This document shows positions 56,593 to 64,000 of a DNA stretch of 64,000 nucleotides, piece by piece; positions within the stretch are counted from its first letter, which is position 1; the number at the start of each line of letters is the position of its first letter. Under the pieces are notes generated by a model, which ran no database searches, was not told where the DNA came from, and worked only from the letters and a program-made list of their open reading frames with translations. The stretch lies in the NCBI RefSeq assembly GCF_022878925.1, contig NZ_CP084627.1, positions 310,001-374,000 on the forward strand, given 5' to 3'. A program made the translations under genes and the position numbers. The DNA is from Caballeronia sp. TF1N1 (lineage in GTDB: Bacteria > Pseudomonadota > Gammaproteobacteria > Burkholderiales > Burkholderiaceae).

Positions 56593-57672
56593 GTGAATAC
56601 GTTTGCTCTGAGCTCGTCCGGAAATGCGCTCGCTCATGAACACGAAGCGCGATCCGGCGTGCATATCGAAGGACTCACGGTGCGCTTCGGCGCGCGCACC
56701 GTGCTCGATCAACTATCGCTGCACATCGAACGTGGCGAGTTTCTGACGGTACTCGGCAGAAGCGGCTGCGGCAAAACCACGCTGTTGCGCTTCATCGCCG
56801 GATTCATTCAGCCCGATGCCTTCGCGGGCGCGCTTTTTATCGCAGGCCGCGAACTCACGCACGTGCCGCCGCATCAACGTAATCTCGGCTTGCTATTCCA
56901 GAGCTATGCGCTCTTTCCGCATCTTTCCGTATTCGATAACGTCGCCTTCGGCCTGCGCGCGCGCAAGCTGAAGACGGGCGAGATCGCGCGCCGCGTCGCC
57001 AATGCGCTCAAACTCGTGCAACTCGCCGATGCCGGCCACGTCATGCCCGCGCAACTCTCGGGCGGTATGCAGCAGCGTGTGGCGCTTGCCCGCGCGCTCG
57101 TCATCGAGCCGGATGTGCTCTTGCTCGACGAACCGCTTTCGGCGCTCGATGCCAACCTCCGCGCGTCCGTGCGCAGCGAGCTGAAGGCGTTGCACGAGCG
57201 CTTGCCGAATCTGACTATCGTTTGTGTGACGCACGATCAGGACGATGCGCTCGTGCTGTCCGACCGCACGCTTCTTATGCGCGATGGCCGTATCGCGCAA
57301 CTCGGTTCGCCGCGCGAGTTGTACGACGCGCCGAACGACGGCTTCGTCGCGCGCTATCTCGGTGCCGCGAATCTGCTGCCGCCGCGCGTGGTGTATCCCG
57401 TCGGCGACGCGCGCCACGACGAACGCGAGCGGCTTGCGTGCATTCGGCCGGAGCGCTTCTCCATCGTGCCGCTCGGCGATGGGCCGTTGCACGGCACGAT
57501 TGCATCGGTCGAATGGTATGGCGCGTCGCTCTCGATTTCCGTCTCGCTCGATGCGTGGCCCAACGAGCCCGTACTCGTTTCGACGCAGCGCGGCCACACG
57601 CGCATGCCGGAAAAGGGCGCGCGCGTTTCCCTGACCTTCGAGGCTGACGATGTCGTCCTTGTCCATCCCTAA
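56593..57672 (+). CDS. phnT: 2-aminoethylphosphonate ABC transporter, ATP-binding protein
   Basis: A 359-residue importer ATPase. It starts with GTG one base after the phnS stop. Walker A is LTVLGRSGCGKTTLLRFIAG, the Q-loop LLFQSYALFPHLSV, the signature QLSGGMQQRVALARAL and Walker B VLLLDEPLSALDANLR. The C-terminal region has a TOBE-like domain (YLGAANLLPPRVV, then GTIASVEWYGASLSISVSL), usual for this importer class. It drives uptake with PhnU and PhnV. The start of phnU lies inside its last 23 bases. The substrate assignment rests on the operon order. Confidence 0.92.
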   Translation: MNTFALSSSGNALAHEHEARSGVHIEGLTVRFGARTVLDQLSLHIERGEFLTVLGRSGCGKTTLLRFIAGFIQPDAFAGALFIAGRELTHVPPHQRNLGLLFQSYALFPHLSVFDNVAFGLRARKLKTGEIARRVANALKLVQLADAGHVMPAQLSGGMQQRVALARALVIEPDVLLLDEPLSALDANLRASVRSELKALHERLPNLTIVCVTHDQDDALVLSDRTLLMRDGRIAQLGSPRELYDAPNDGFVARYLGAANLLPPRVVYPVGDARHDERERLACIRPERFSIVPLGDGPLHGTIASVEWYGASLSISVSLDAWPNEPVLVSTQRGHTRMPEKGARVSLTFEADDVVLVHP

Positions 57673-58534
57673 AGAGGCCGCCGGGCGAGCGCAGGACGGC
57701 CAGGCGACAATCGCCGCGCGGCGCGGCAAGAAGGTGCAATGGCAGTTGTGGTTCATCCTCGTGTTCGTGCTGGGGCCGCTCGTCGTCTATCCGCTCTCGC
57801 GCCTTGCCATGTTGAGCGTGACCGGGCCGCACGGCTTCACGCTGCACGCCTACACCGCGTTCTTCGGCAATCCGGAGACGCGCGGCGTGATCGGCACGAC
57901 GCTCGGCATCCTCTTCGCAAGCGCAAGTCTCGCGTCATTGCTTGGCGTCGCGCTCGCGTCGATGCTGTTCTTTCGGCCGTTTCCCGGCGCGAAGCTCGTC
58001 ACGCGTTTCCTCGAGTTGTTCGTGGCGTTCCCTTCGTTCCTCGTGGCATTCACGCTGATTTTTCTTTATGGCTCGCAGGGTTCGGTGAGCATCGGCTTGC
58101 AACGGCTTTTTTCGCTCGATACCCCGCCGCTCGATTTCCTCTTCGGCATCGGCGGCGTGATTCTCGCGGAGGTCGTGTTCTATGCGCCGTTCGTGGTGCG
58201 CCCGACGCTCGCTTCATACGCCATGCTCGACATGCGTCTCGTCGAGGCCGCGAAAAGTCTCGGCGCGGGCGGCTGGATGGTCGCGACCAAGGTCGTGTTG
58301 CCGCTTGCGTGGCCGGGAATCGCGGCGGGCACCATCTTGTGCTTCCTCCTGACGCTCAACGAGTTCGGCATTCTGCTCGTCTTGGGCAGCGCGCATCTCA
58401 TCACCTTGCCAATTGCCATTTACAGCGCGGCGACCGTCGATCTCGACTTGCCGACCGCAGCGGCGGGATCGGTCGTGATGTTGCTGATGTCGCTCTCGCT
58501 CTATGCGCTTTATCGACGCTTGCAAAGACGCTGA
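57650..58534 (+). CDS. phnU: 2-aminoethylphosphonate ABC transporter, permease
   Basis: A 294-residue inner-membrane protein with six hydrophobic segments. Its start overlaps phnT by 23 bases; GAGG lies about six bases upstream. Conserved importer-permease parts are KLVTRFLELFVAFPSFLVAF, then the EAA loop LVEAAKSLGAGGWMVATKVV and LPLAWPGIAAGTILCFLLTL. ELFVAFPSFLVAFTLIFLYG and the FFGNPETRGVIGTTLGILFA start fit the PhnU branch. It pairs with phnV in the transporter. Confidence 0.9.
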   Translation: MSSLSIPKEAAGRAQDGQATIAARRGKKVQWQLWFILVFVLGPLVVYPLSRLAMLSVTGPHGFTLHAYTAFFGNPETRGVIGTTLGILFASASLASLLGVALASMLFFRPFPGAKLVTRFLELFVAFPSFLVAFTLIFLYGSQGSVSIGLQRLFSLDTPPLDFLFGIGGVILAEVVFYAPFVVRPTLASYAMLDMRLVEAAKSLGAGGWMVATKVVLPLAWPGIAAGTILCFLLTLNEFGILLVLGSAHLITLPIAIYSAATVDLDLPTAAAGSVVMLLMSLSLYALYRRLQRR

Positions 58535-58535
58535 C

Positions 58536-59360
58536 ATGCAGCTTTCGACCTCGTTCAAACCTGGAAAGCCAGTCTCGCTGATGCGCGCGCTCGTTGCGTT
58601 CCTGGCTGCGCTCGTGTGCTTCTGGCTCTTCGTGTTGCCGGTGGTCGTGGTGGCGTTGTCGAGCGTTGCGTCGCACTGGTCGGGCACGATCTTCCCCGAT
58701 GGCTTCAGCACGCGCTGGTTCGGGCGCCTCGGCTCCAGCGATTTCGACGCGCTGACGACGAGCCTTGGCGTCGGCTTCGGCGTCGCGATCCTCGGCACCG
58801 CGCTGGGATTGTGGCTTGCGTTGGCACTGGAGGGCCGTGACCGGCGCGGCCTGGGCGCATTCGTCGATGCCATTGCAATGATGCCGAACGGCGTACCGAG
58901 CGTGGTGTTGGGCCTTGCGGTACTGATTGCGTATCACAAGCGTCCGCTGGACCTGTCCGGCTCGGCGGCGATCGTCGTCATGGTGCAACTCGCGCTGGTC
59001 TTGCCATTTTGTTACCGCTGCGCGGCGGCTGCATTGCGACCGGAATTGACGACCTTGCGCGAGGCCGCCGCGAGCCTTGGCGCGCCGCCGCGCATGGTGT
59101 TGTGGCGCGTGGTGTTACCGCAACTCGTCCCGGCGATAAGAGCGAGCCTGGCGTTGGGATTCGCGCTATCGCTCGGCGAATTGGGCGCGACATTGACGGT
59201 GTATCCGCCGGGCTTCGCGACCGTGCCGATAGTCGTGGTGGGGCAGGTTAATCGAGGGTATTACTTGCCGGCATCGGCGCTATCGCTGATATTGCTGGCG
59301 GCGTCGCTGGCGGCGCTGTTGTTGATAGCGGTCCGCGCACCAAGACGAATCGATAGATGA
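58536..59360 (+). CDS. phnV: 2-aminoethylphosphonate ABC transporter, second permease
   Basis: A 274-residue inner-membrane protein with six hydrophobic segments, starting MQLSTSFKPGKPVSLMRALV one base after the phnU stop. The EAA loop is LREAAASLGAPPRMVLWRVV followed by LPQLVPAIRASLALGFALSL, and ELGATLTVYPPGFATVPIVV fits the PhnV branch. It is the last gene of phnSTUV. The usual PhnR regulator and the PhnWX or PhnA degradation genes are not in this window, so the operon brings in the phosphonate but breakdown genes must lie elsewhere. Confidence 0.9.
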   Translation: MQLSTSFKPGKPVSLMRALVAFLAALVCFWLFVLPVVVVALSSVASHWSGTIFPDGFSTRWFGRLGSSDFDALTTSLGVGFGVAILGTALGLWLALALEGRDRRGLGAFVDAIAMMPNGVPSVVLGLAVLIAYHKRPLDLSGSAAIVVMVQLALVLPFCYRCAAAALRPELTTLREAAASLGAPPRMVLWRVVLPQLVPAIRASLALGFALSLGELGATLTVYPPGFATVPIVVVGQVNRGYYLPASALSLILLAASLAALLLIAVRAPRRIDR

Positions 59361-59957
59361 AAACGCTACGGAAGCCGAAGCAAAGCCCAATGAAGAATTT
59401 GCTGGGCGCATCCAACGGCCGCGCGTCGCACTAAGCCGGAAGCACCAAGCGTTACACCAGTCAGACAATCTGCGAGACCAGCGAGTCCCATGAGCGCCAG
59501 GAACGGCGATTGAGCAAGGCCGACACTTAGGCGCGTGCCGGCGTAGAACTCAGTCCTGACCACGCGCCCGATCAGCGGGCAGGATGAAGGCTGCTTTCCT
59601 CGGTGACTTTCATTGCAGCAACAAAGGAAGCTACCCCCGCCGGGGAGGCGGCTACTGAACAAGACTGCAAGAGGAGATAGCAAATTCCCCGTCGCAGGGG
59701 CGGCGACGACTGATTGAAACCGCAGGCCAAGAATGCAAATTCCCCGAACCGGCAAGATCAACCGCCCACGGAAAATCAGGCGTGAGCGACCCACCGCATG
59801 TCATACCAAAAAAAATAAAACTGGCGTAACCTGCACCTTCAGGCCACGACCGCAACCCGCGCGAACAGGGAGCCAGGCAAGCCGCAGGCCAAAAAAGCAC
59901 TGAACTCCCACCACGCTTTCGCTGTCGTTGCATATGTTGCAAATACCGGAGGTTTCG
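59361..59957. other. 597-base gap between phnV and glgP, no gene supported
   Basis: This stretch is less GC-rich and lacks the third-position GC bias of the genes around it. A 142-codon frame on the minus strand (59366-59794) has no ribosome site and no recognised family. Repeats are present: GCAAATTCCCCG at 59680-59691 and again at 59735-59746, and CCGCAGGCCAA near 59719 and again near 59881. An A-rich run (59808-59820) and GGAGG at 59948-59952 belong to the glgP leader. No clear hairpin family, tRNA or IS end was recognised. Confidence 0.5.
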
Positions 59958-62411
59958 ATGACATCCGTCGATCTGGAATTCGACCAGCTCAACAGCAGTG
60001 TCGATGCGCTACGGCGCTCCATCTCGAATCGCCTGATGTACGGCGTCGGCAAGGACGCGGTTACCGCGCAGCCGCGCGACTGGCTCAATGCCGTGGAGCT
60101 CGCCGTGCGCGACCGCCTCGTCGCACGCTGGATGCGCACCACACGGCAACAATACGAACAGGACGTGAAGCGCGTCTATTACTTGTCGATGGAATTTCTC
60201 ATCGGCAGAACCTTCACCAACGCGCTGCTTGCCCTCGGCATTCATGACGAAGTCCGCGAAGCGTTATCGGGCCTCGGCATCGATCTCGCCTCGCTCGAAG
60301 ACCTCGAACCGGATGCCGCGCTTGGCAACGGCGGCCTTGGCCGGCTCGCAGCCTGTTTCCTCGATTCGATGGCGACGGTCGGCGTGCCCGGTTTCGGCTA
60401 CGGCATTCGCTACGAGTACGGGATGTTCCGGCAGACCATCGTCGATGGCAATCAGGTCGAAATGCCCGATTACTGGCTGCGCGCGGGCAACCCGTGGGAG
60501 TTTCCGCGCCCCGAGGTGACGTACACGGTGCACTTCGGCGGGCGCACGGTGCAGCACGACGATCGTACCGACTGGATCGATACCGAGCACGTCAACGCGA
60601 TGGCCTACGACACGGTCATTCCCGGCTACGCCACCACCGCGACGAATACGCTGCGCCTGTGGTCGGCGCGCGCCACCGACGAGTTCGATCTATCCGCGTT
60701 CAATCAGGGCGACTATCGGCGCGCGGTCGAAGCGAAGAACACGTCGGAGCACGTCTCGCGCTTGCTGTACCCGGATGACTCGACGCAAGCCGGCCGCGAA
60801 TTGCGTCTGCGTCAGGAATATTTCTTCGTCTCCGCGACGATGCAGGATCTGATCCGCCGCTATCAGCGCACGCATACGCATTTCGGGCGTCTCGCGGAAA
60901 AGGTCGCGGTGCATCTGAACGACACGCACCCCGTGCTCGCCATCCCCGAACTCATGCGCCTGCTCGTGGATCGTCACGGCGTGCCGTGGGACAAGGCGTG
61001 GAAGCTGATTCAGCAGATGTTCTCCTACACGAATCACACGTTGATGCCCGAAGCGCTCGAAACGTGGGATGTCGAAATGTTGTCGCGTCTGTTGCCGCGG
61101 CATCTGGAGATCATCTTCGAGATCAACGCGCAGTTCCTGAAGCAAGTGACCGAGAAGTTCGGCCGCGACGTGGAACTGATCCGCCGCATTTCGCTCGTCG
61201 ATGAATACGGCCAGCGGCGCGTGCGGATGGCGCATCTGGCGATCGTCGCAAGTCACAAGGTGAATGGCGTCTCGAAGCTGCACTCGCAACTGATGACGCA
61301 AAACATTTTCGCCGACTTCGCGCGCATGTACCCGGAGCGCTTCACCAATGTGACGAACGGCATTACGCCGCGTCGCTGGCTCGCGCAAGCGAGTCCGTCG
61401 CTGTCATCGCTCATCGACAAGCGGCTTGGACCGCGCTGGCGCAGCGACTTGTTCGAACTCGGCCGGCTGCGCGAATGGCGCGACGACCCCGAGTTCCAGA
61501 AGGCGTTTCAGGACGCGAAGTTCGCCAACAAGCTGCGCCTCGTCGAGCGCGCCAAACGCGAAGCCAACGCGATCATCAATCCCGAAGCGCTGTTCGACTT
61601 GCAGGTGAAGCGCATCCACGAATACAAGCGGCAGTTGCTCAACATCTTGTATACGATCGTGCGCTACAACCGTATTCGCGAGAATCCCGAGCAGGACTGG
61701 ACGCCGCGTGTGGTCATGTTCGCGGGCAAGGCGGCTTCGGCCTACAAGATGGCGAAGAGCATCATCAAGCTCATCAACGACGTCGCGAAGAAGATCAACG
61801 CGGACCCGCTCGTCGGCGACAGGCTCAAGGTAGGCTTCGTCCCGAACTACGGCGTGAGCGTGGCGGAGCTCATCATTCCCGCCGCGAACTTATCGCAGCA
61901 GATTTCGATGGCTGGCACCGAGGCATCGGGCACCGGCAACATGAAGCTTGCGTTGAACGGCGCGCTGACCATCGGCACGCTGGATGGCGCGAACATCGAA
62001 ATTTGCGACGCGGTGGGCCGCGAAAACATCTTCATCTTCGGCAACACGACCGACGAGATCGAAACGCTGCGGGCGGCGGGCTACAGGCCACGGCAAATCT
62101 ACGAGGACAATCCGGAGCTCAAGGTGGCGCTGGACCAGATTCGCCTCGGGCACTTCTCGCCGGAAGAGCCGCACCGTTTCTACGACATCTTTCATACGCT
62201 CGTGGATTGGGGCGATCACTACATGGTGCTCGCGGACTTCGACAGCTTCGACAAGACGCAAACCGAGGTCGATCTCAAGTACCGAGACAAGGAAGCGTGG
62301 ACGAAGAGCGCGATCGAGAACGTCGCCGGAATGGGGATATTCTCATCAGATCGGACCATCGCGGAATATGCCCGCGATATCTGGCACGTCGAGCCGCTGA
62401 ACCTGACTTGA
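59958..62411 (+). CDS. glgP: Glycogen/maltodextrin phosphorylase
   Basis: An 817-residue PLP enzyme that releases glucose 1-phosphate from glycogen or maltodextrins. The PLP lysine is K663 in [20 protein letters not shown], followed by [20 protein letters not shown]. Other conserved parts are [20 protein letters not shown] near residue 115, [19 protein letters not shown] near 320, and [20 protein letters not shown] near 551. GGAGG lies five bases upstream of the ATG at 59958; upstream in-frame starts are less likely. No other glg gene is adjacent. A terminator follows. Confidence 0.96.
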   Translation: MTSVDLEFDQLNSSVDALRRSISNRLMYGVGKDAVTAQPRDWLNAVELAVRDRLVARWMRTTRQQYEQDVKRVYYLSMEFLIGRTFTNALLALGIHDEVREALSGLGIDLASLEDLEPDAALGNGGLGRLAACFLDSMATVGVPGFGYGIRYEYGMFRQTIVDGNQVEMPDYWLRAGNPWEFPRPEVTYTVHFGGRTVQHDDRTDWIDTEHVNAMAYDTVIPGYATTATNTLRLWSARATDEFDLSAFNQGDYRRAVEAKNTSEHVSRLLYPDDSTQAGRELRLRQEYFFVSATMQDLIRRYQRTHTHFGRLAEKVAVHLNDTHPVLAIPELMRLLVDRHGVPWDKAWKLIQQMFSYTNHTLMPEALETWDVEMLSRLLPRHLEIIFEINAQFLKQVTEKFGRDVELIRRISLVDEYGQRRVRMAHLAIVASHKVNGVSKLHSQLMTQNIFADFARMYPERFTNVTNGITPRRWLAQASPSLSSLIDKRLGPRWRSDLFELGRLREWRDDPEFQKAFQDAKFANKLRLVERAKREANAIINPEALFDLQVKRIHEYKRQLLNILYTIVRYNRIRENPEQDWTPRVVMFAGKAASAYKMAKSIIKLINDVAKKINADPLVGDRLKVGFVPNYGVSVAELIIPAANLSQQISMAGTEASGTGNMKLALNGALTIGTLDGANIEICDAVGRENIFIFGNTTDEIETLRAAGYRPRQIYEDNPELKVALDQIRLGHFSPEEPHRFYDIFHTLVDWGDHYMVLADFDSFDKTQTEVDLKYRDKEAWTKSAIENVAGMGIFSSDRTIAEYARDIWHVEPLNLT

Positions 62412-62438
62412 CGATGGCTTGAACTGAAGTAAGTGCCG

Positions 62439-62459
62439 CGCGCGGGTACGTCCCGCGCG
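62439..62459 (+). terminator. Terminator hairpin after glgP
   Basis: CGCGCGGG at 62439-62446 pairs with CCCGCGCG at 62452-62459 across a five-base loop, followed by TGTTCTTTTGT. It begins 28 bases after the glgP stop and lies between two converging genes. Confidence 0.75.
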
Positions 62460-62477
62460 TGTTCTTTTGTAGCGGCG

Positions 62478-62882
62478 TCAGGCTTGCGGCTTTGCGGCCG
62501 CTGTCTGCGCGTGTTTCGCGACCGCGTCGCCGACCAGCGCGGCCACGCGATCCGCAAATTCCTCGTCCTTCGTGATGATGACTTCGCGCTCGCCTTCGGG
62601 CGTTGCGACCATCAATTGATAGATCACGTCCTGCGTGATCCACGACAGATAGCCGACCACGGCCACCATGATGCCTAGCACGAGCGCCGGCCCCGAACCC
62701 GTTGCGATGCCCACGCCGATTCCCGCGAGCCCGATCAGCGCAAGGATGATCGGCAGCGGCTTCTTGCGCGATATCTTCACGACCCGCGCGGCGCGCAGAT
62801 CGCGCAGCGGAATCAACTGGCCCGAGGCCGACAGGCCGACGCGCGAGAGCGTCACGCCGCGTTCGTTGAACGGTGTATCCAT
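62478..62882 (-). CDS. DUF6232-like small membrane protein
   Basis: A 134-residue protein starting MDTPFNERGVTLSRVGLSAS. After a basic segment (RAARVVKISRKKPLPIILAL) come two closely spaced hydrophobic segments (ALIGLAGIGVGIATGSG and LVLGIMVAVVGYLSWI), then a soluble tail (YQLMVATPEGEREVIITKD). The layout, FNERGVTLS start and mid-membrane pair fit DUF6232. Function unknown. Converges on glgP; divergent from the ArsR gene with 183 bases between starts. Confidence 0.7.
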   Translation of the reverse strand: MDTPFNERGVTLSRVGLSASGQLIPLRDLRAARVVKISRKKPLPIILALIGLAGIGVGIATGSGPALVLGIMVAVVGYLSWITQDVIYQLMVATPEGEREVIITKDEEFADRVAALVGDAVAKHAQTAAAKPQA

Positions 62883-63065
62883 ATGCAATTGAGATCGAAA
62901 ATTGACGGCAGCTAAACCGGGCAGATTACCAGACCGCGCGCCACGATGACACGCATCGCATTGACGAAACGCATGTGGACGCTTGCGTATCGGACATTTC
63001 CGATATATGATTCGCTTTAAGACGATGCGGCGAAGCTTTCCGCCGTCGGACGAACGAGCAACGAA

Positions 63066-63359
63066 ATGGACATCGACGCAATTCACAAGGCCCTTGCCAA
63101 CCCGCTTCGCCGCGAGATTCTCGAGTGGCTGAAGACGCCGGAGCTGCACTTTCCCGAACAGGAATTGCCGCACCTGCATGGCGTGTGCGCGGGGCAAATC
63201 GATGGGCGCTGCGGCATGTCGCAGTCCACCGTTTCGGCGCATCTCTCGACCTTGCAAAAAGCCGGGCTCGTCACCACGAAGCGCGTGGGGCAATGGGTGT
63301 TCTTCAAGCGCGACGAAACGGTCATACAGGCGTTTCGCGATTCCATCGGGAATCTCTGA
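63066..63359 (+). CDS. ArsR family transcriptional regulator
   Basis: A 97-residue winged-helix regulator. It begins MDIDAIHKALANPLRREILE, the usual first helices of ArsR proteins, and MSQSTVSAHLSTLQKAGLVT at 51-70 is the recognition helix with the wing from TKRVGQWVFFKRDE. Two cysteines, C41 and C49, sit just before that helix in an insert-like loop (HGVCAGQIDGRCGMSQ). It is 59 bases upstream of the flavin reductase gene in the same direction, so it probably represses it. Electrophile or thiol sensing is an inference from the cysteines and the neighbour. Confidence 0.9.
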   Translation: MDIDAIHKALANPLRREILEWLKTPELHFPEQELPHLHGVCAGQIDGRCGMSQSTVSAHLSTLQKAGLVTTKRVGQWVFFKRDETVIQAFRDSIGNL

Positions 63360-63418
63360 GCGCGGCAGCCCTTTCCACGGCGAATCTTCTTTACATTTCT
63401 TCAGGATACCTTACATCT

Positions 63419-64000
63419 ATGCCGACTCTTTTCGATCCGCTCAAAGTAGGCGCGTTGACGCTCAAGAACCGCATCATCATGGCGCCGCTCACGCGGCAAC
63501 GTGCAGGCGTGGAACGCGTGCCTAACGCGTTGATGGCGCAGTATTACGCCGACCGCGCATCGGCTGGTCTCATCTTGAGCGAAGCCACCTCGGTCACGCC
63601 GCAAGGCTTGGGCTACGCGGATACCCCCGGCATCTGGTCGGACGAACAAGTCGAAGGCTGGAAGCTCGTGACGCACGCCGTGCACGAAGCGGGCGGCAAG
63701 ATCTTCCTGCAACTGTGGCACGTCGGCCGTATTTCGGACCCCATCTTCCTGAACGGCGAACTGCCGGTTGCGCCGAGCGCGATTGCAGCAAGCGGACACG
63801 TGAGCCTCGTGCGTCCGCAGCGTCCGTTCGTGACGCCGCGCGCACTGGAACTCGATGAAATCGAAGGCGTGGTCGCGGCTTATCGCAAGGGCGCGGAAAA
63901 TGCGAAGCGCGCGGGCTTCGACGGCGTGGAAGTGCATGGCGCGAACGGCTATCTGCTCGACCAGTTCCTGCAGGACAGCACCAACAAGCGTACCGACGAA
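63419..64000 (+). CDS. nemA: Old yellow enzyme family alkene reductase (NemA-like), 5' part
   Basis: Open from ATG 63419 to the window edge (194 codons, no stop), so the 3' part is missing. It begins MPTLFDPLKVGALTLKNRII, then MAPLTRQRAGVERVPNAL and LILSEATSVTPQGLGYADTP, the FMN-binding start of the N-ethylmaleimide reductase group. FLQLWHVGRISDPIF near residue 100 and GFDGVEVHGANGYLLDQFLQ near residue 170 (His-x-x-Asn) are the conserved substrate-anchoring elements. Such enzymes reduce activated C=C bonds, nitro compounds or quinones with NAD(P)H. It is downstream of an ArsR regulator, which is the likely repressor. Confidence 0.93.
   Translation, partial: MPTLFDPLKVGALTLKNRIIMAPLTRQRAGVERVPNALMAQYYADRASAGLILSEATSVTPQGLGYADTPGIWSDEQVEGWKLVTHAVHEAGGKIFLQLWHVGRISDPIFLNGELPVAPSAIAASGHVSLVRPQRPFVTPRALELDEIEGVVAAYRKGAENAKRAGFDGVEVHGANGYLLDQFLQDSTNKRTDE

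Noticed and set aside
59366..59794. 142-codon minus-strand frame in the phnV-glgP gap
   Set aside because: No ribosome site, no family pattern and no gene-like codon use; treated as intergenic.

Overview
The window looks like chromosomal DNA from a betaproteobacterium of the Burkholderia sensu lato group (Paraburkholderia/Caballeronia type). This rests on high GC, strong third-position GC bias, and the gene families present: a DUF4148 exported protein, a BvgS-like kinase, a PhnSTUV-type 2-aminoethylphosphonate importer, a PaoABC-type aldehyde oxidoreductase and an HPII-type catalase. The genus is an inference. I see no tRNA, rRNA, insertion sequence, prophage or CRISPR array.

Layout. 1-5.0 kb: tail of a YnfA-type membrane protein, a DUF2891 protein, a KgtP-like MFS permease, an HTH-like protein, a 49-residue acidic protein and an AraC-family regulator. 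The regulator is divergent from an acyl-CoA dehydrogenase/acyl-CoA synthetase pair (5.2-8.1 kb). 8.2-11.0 kb: an exported Ser/Gly/Gln-rich protein, a DUF6572 protein beside an AT-rich gap, and an AI-2E family permease. 11.3-14.8 kb: a LysR regulator divergent from a glutathionyl-hydroquinone reductase, then 3-hydroxybutyryl-CoA dehydrogenase and a cupin. 14.9-19.9 kb: a YadGH-type ABC exporter, exported MsrB, and two related exported proteins flanking a membrane metallophosphoesterase. 20-24.4 kb: gabT-gabD, a candidate operator, an M20 amidohydrolase and a relic of a second M20 3' end. 24.5-30 kb: a chemoreceptor, a Pro/Asp-rich small protein, a half-length heptosyltransferase-like protein, a YdeP-like molybdoenzyme and a two-TM membrane protein.

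30.1-37.4 kb: a DUF4130-UdgX fusion with a near-perfect LexA box, a family 2 glycosyltransferase, and a paoA-paoB-paoC-mocA-like operon. 37.8-43.1 kb: a TPR/GT9-like protein, a DUF4148 protein, a solute-binding protein, a GNAT-like protein and a GFA protein. 43.4-49.0 kb: S53 and S10 peptidases, both without visible signal peptides, then katE. 49.1-54.5 kb: a BvgS-type hybrid kinase with a TTG start, an exported HNH-like protein and an L,D-transpeptidase. 54.5-59.4 kb: an EamA exporter and phnSTUV. 59.4-64 kb: a non-coding gap, glgP, a DUF6232-like protein, and an ArsR regulator in front of an N-ethylmaleimide reductase-type flavoenzyme cut by the window edge.

Themes are carbon and nitrogen scavenging (acyl-CoA, GABA, phosphonate, dicarboxylate), detoxification (aldehydes, quinones, electrophiles, peroxide, oxidised methionine) and envelope work. 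The best leads for new biology are the apparently SOS-controlled UdgX fusion with a changed active-site loop and no Shine-Dalgarno, the paired leaderless S53/S10 peptidases beside katE, the ArsR regulator with two cysteines before its recognition helix, the M20 3'-end relic, and the operator-like repeats upstream of gabT with no adjacent regulator.
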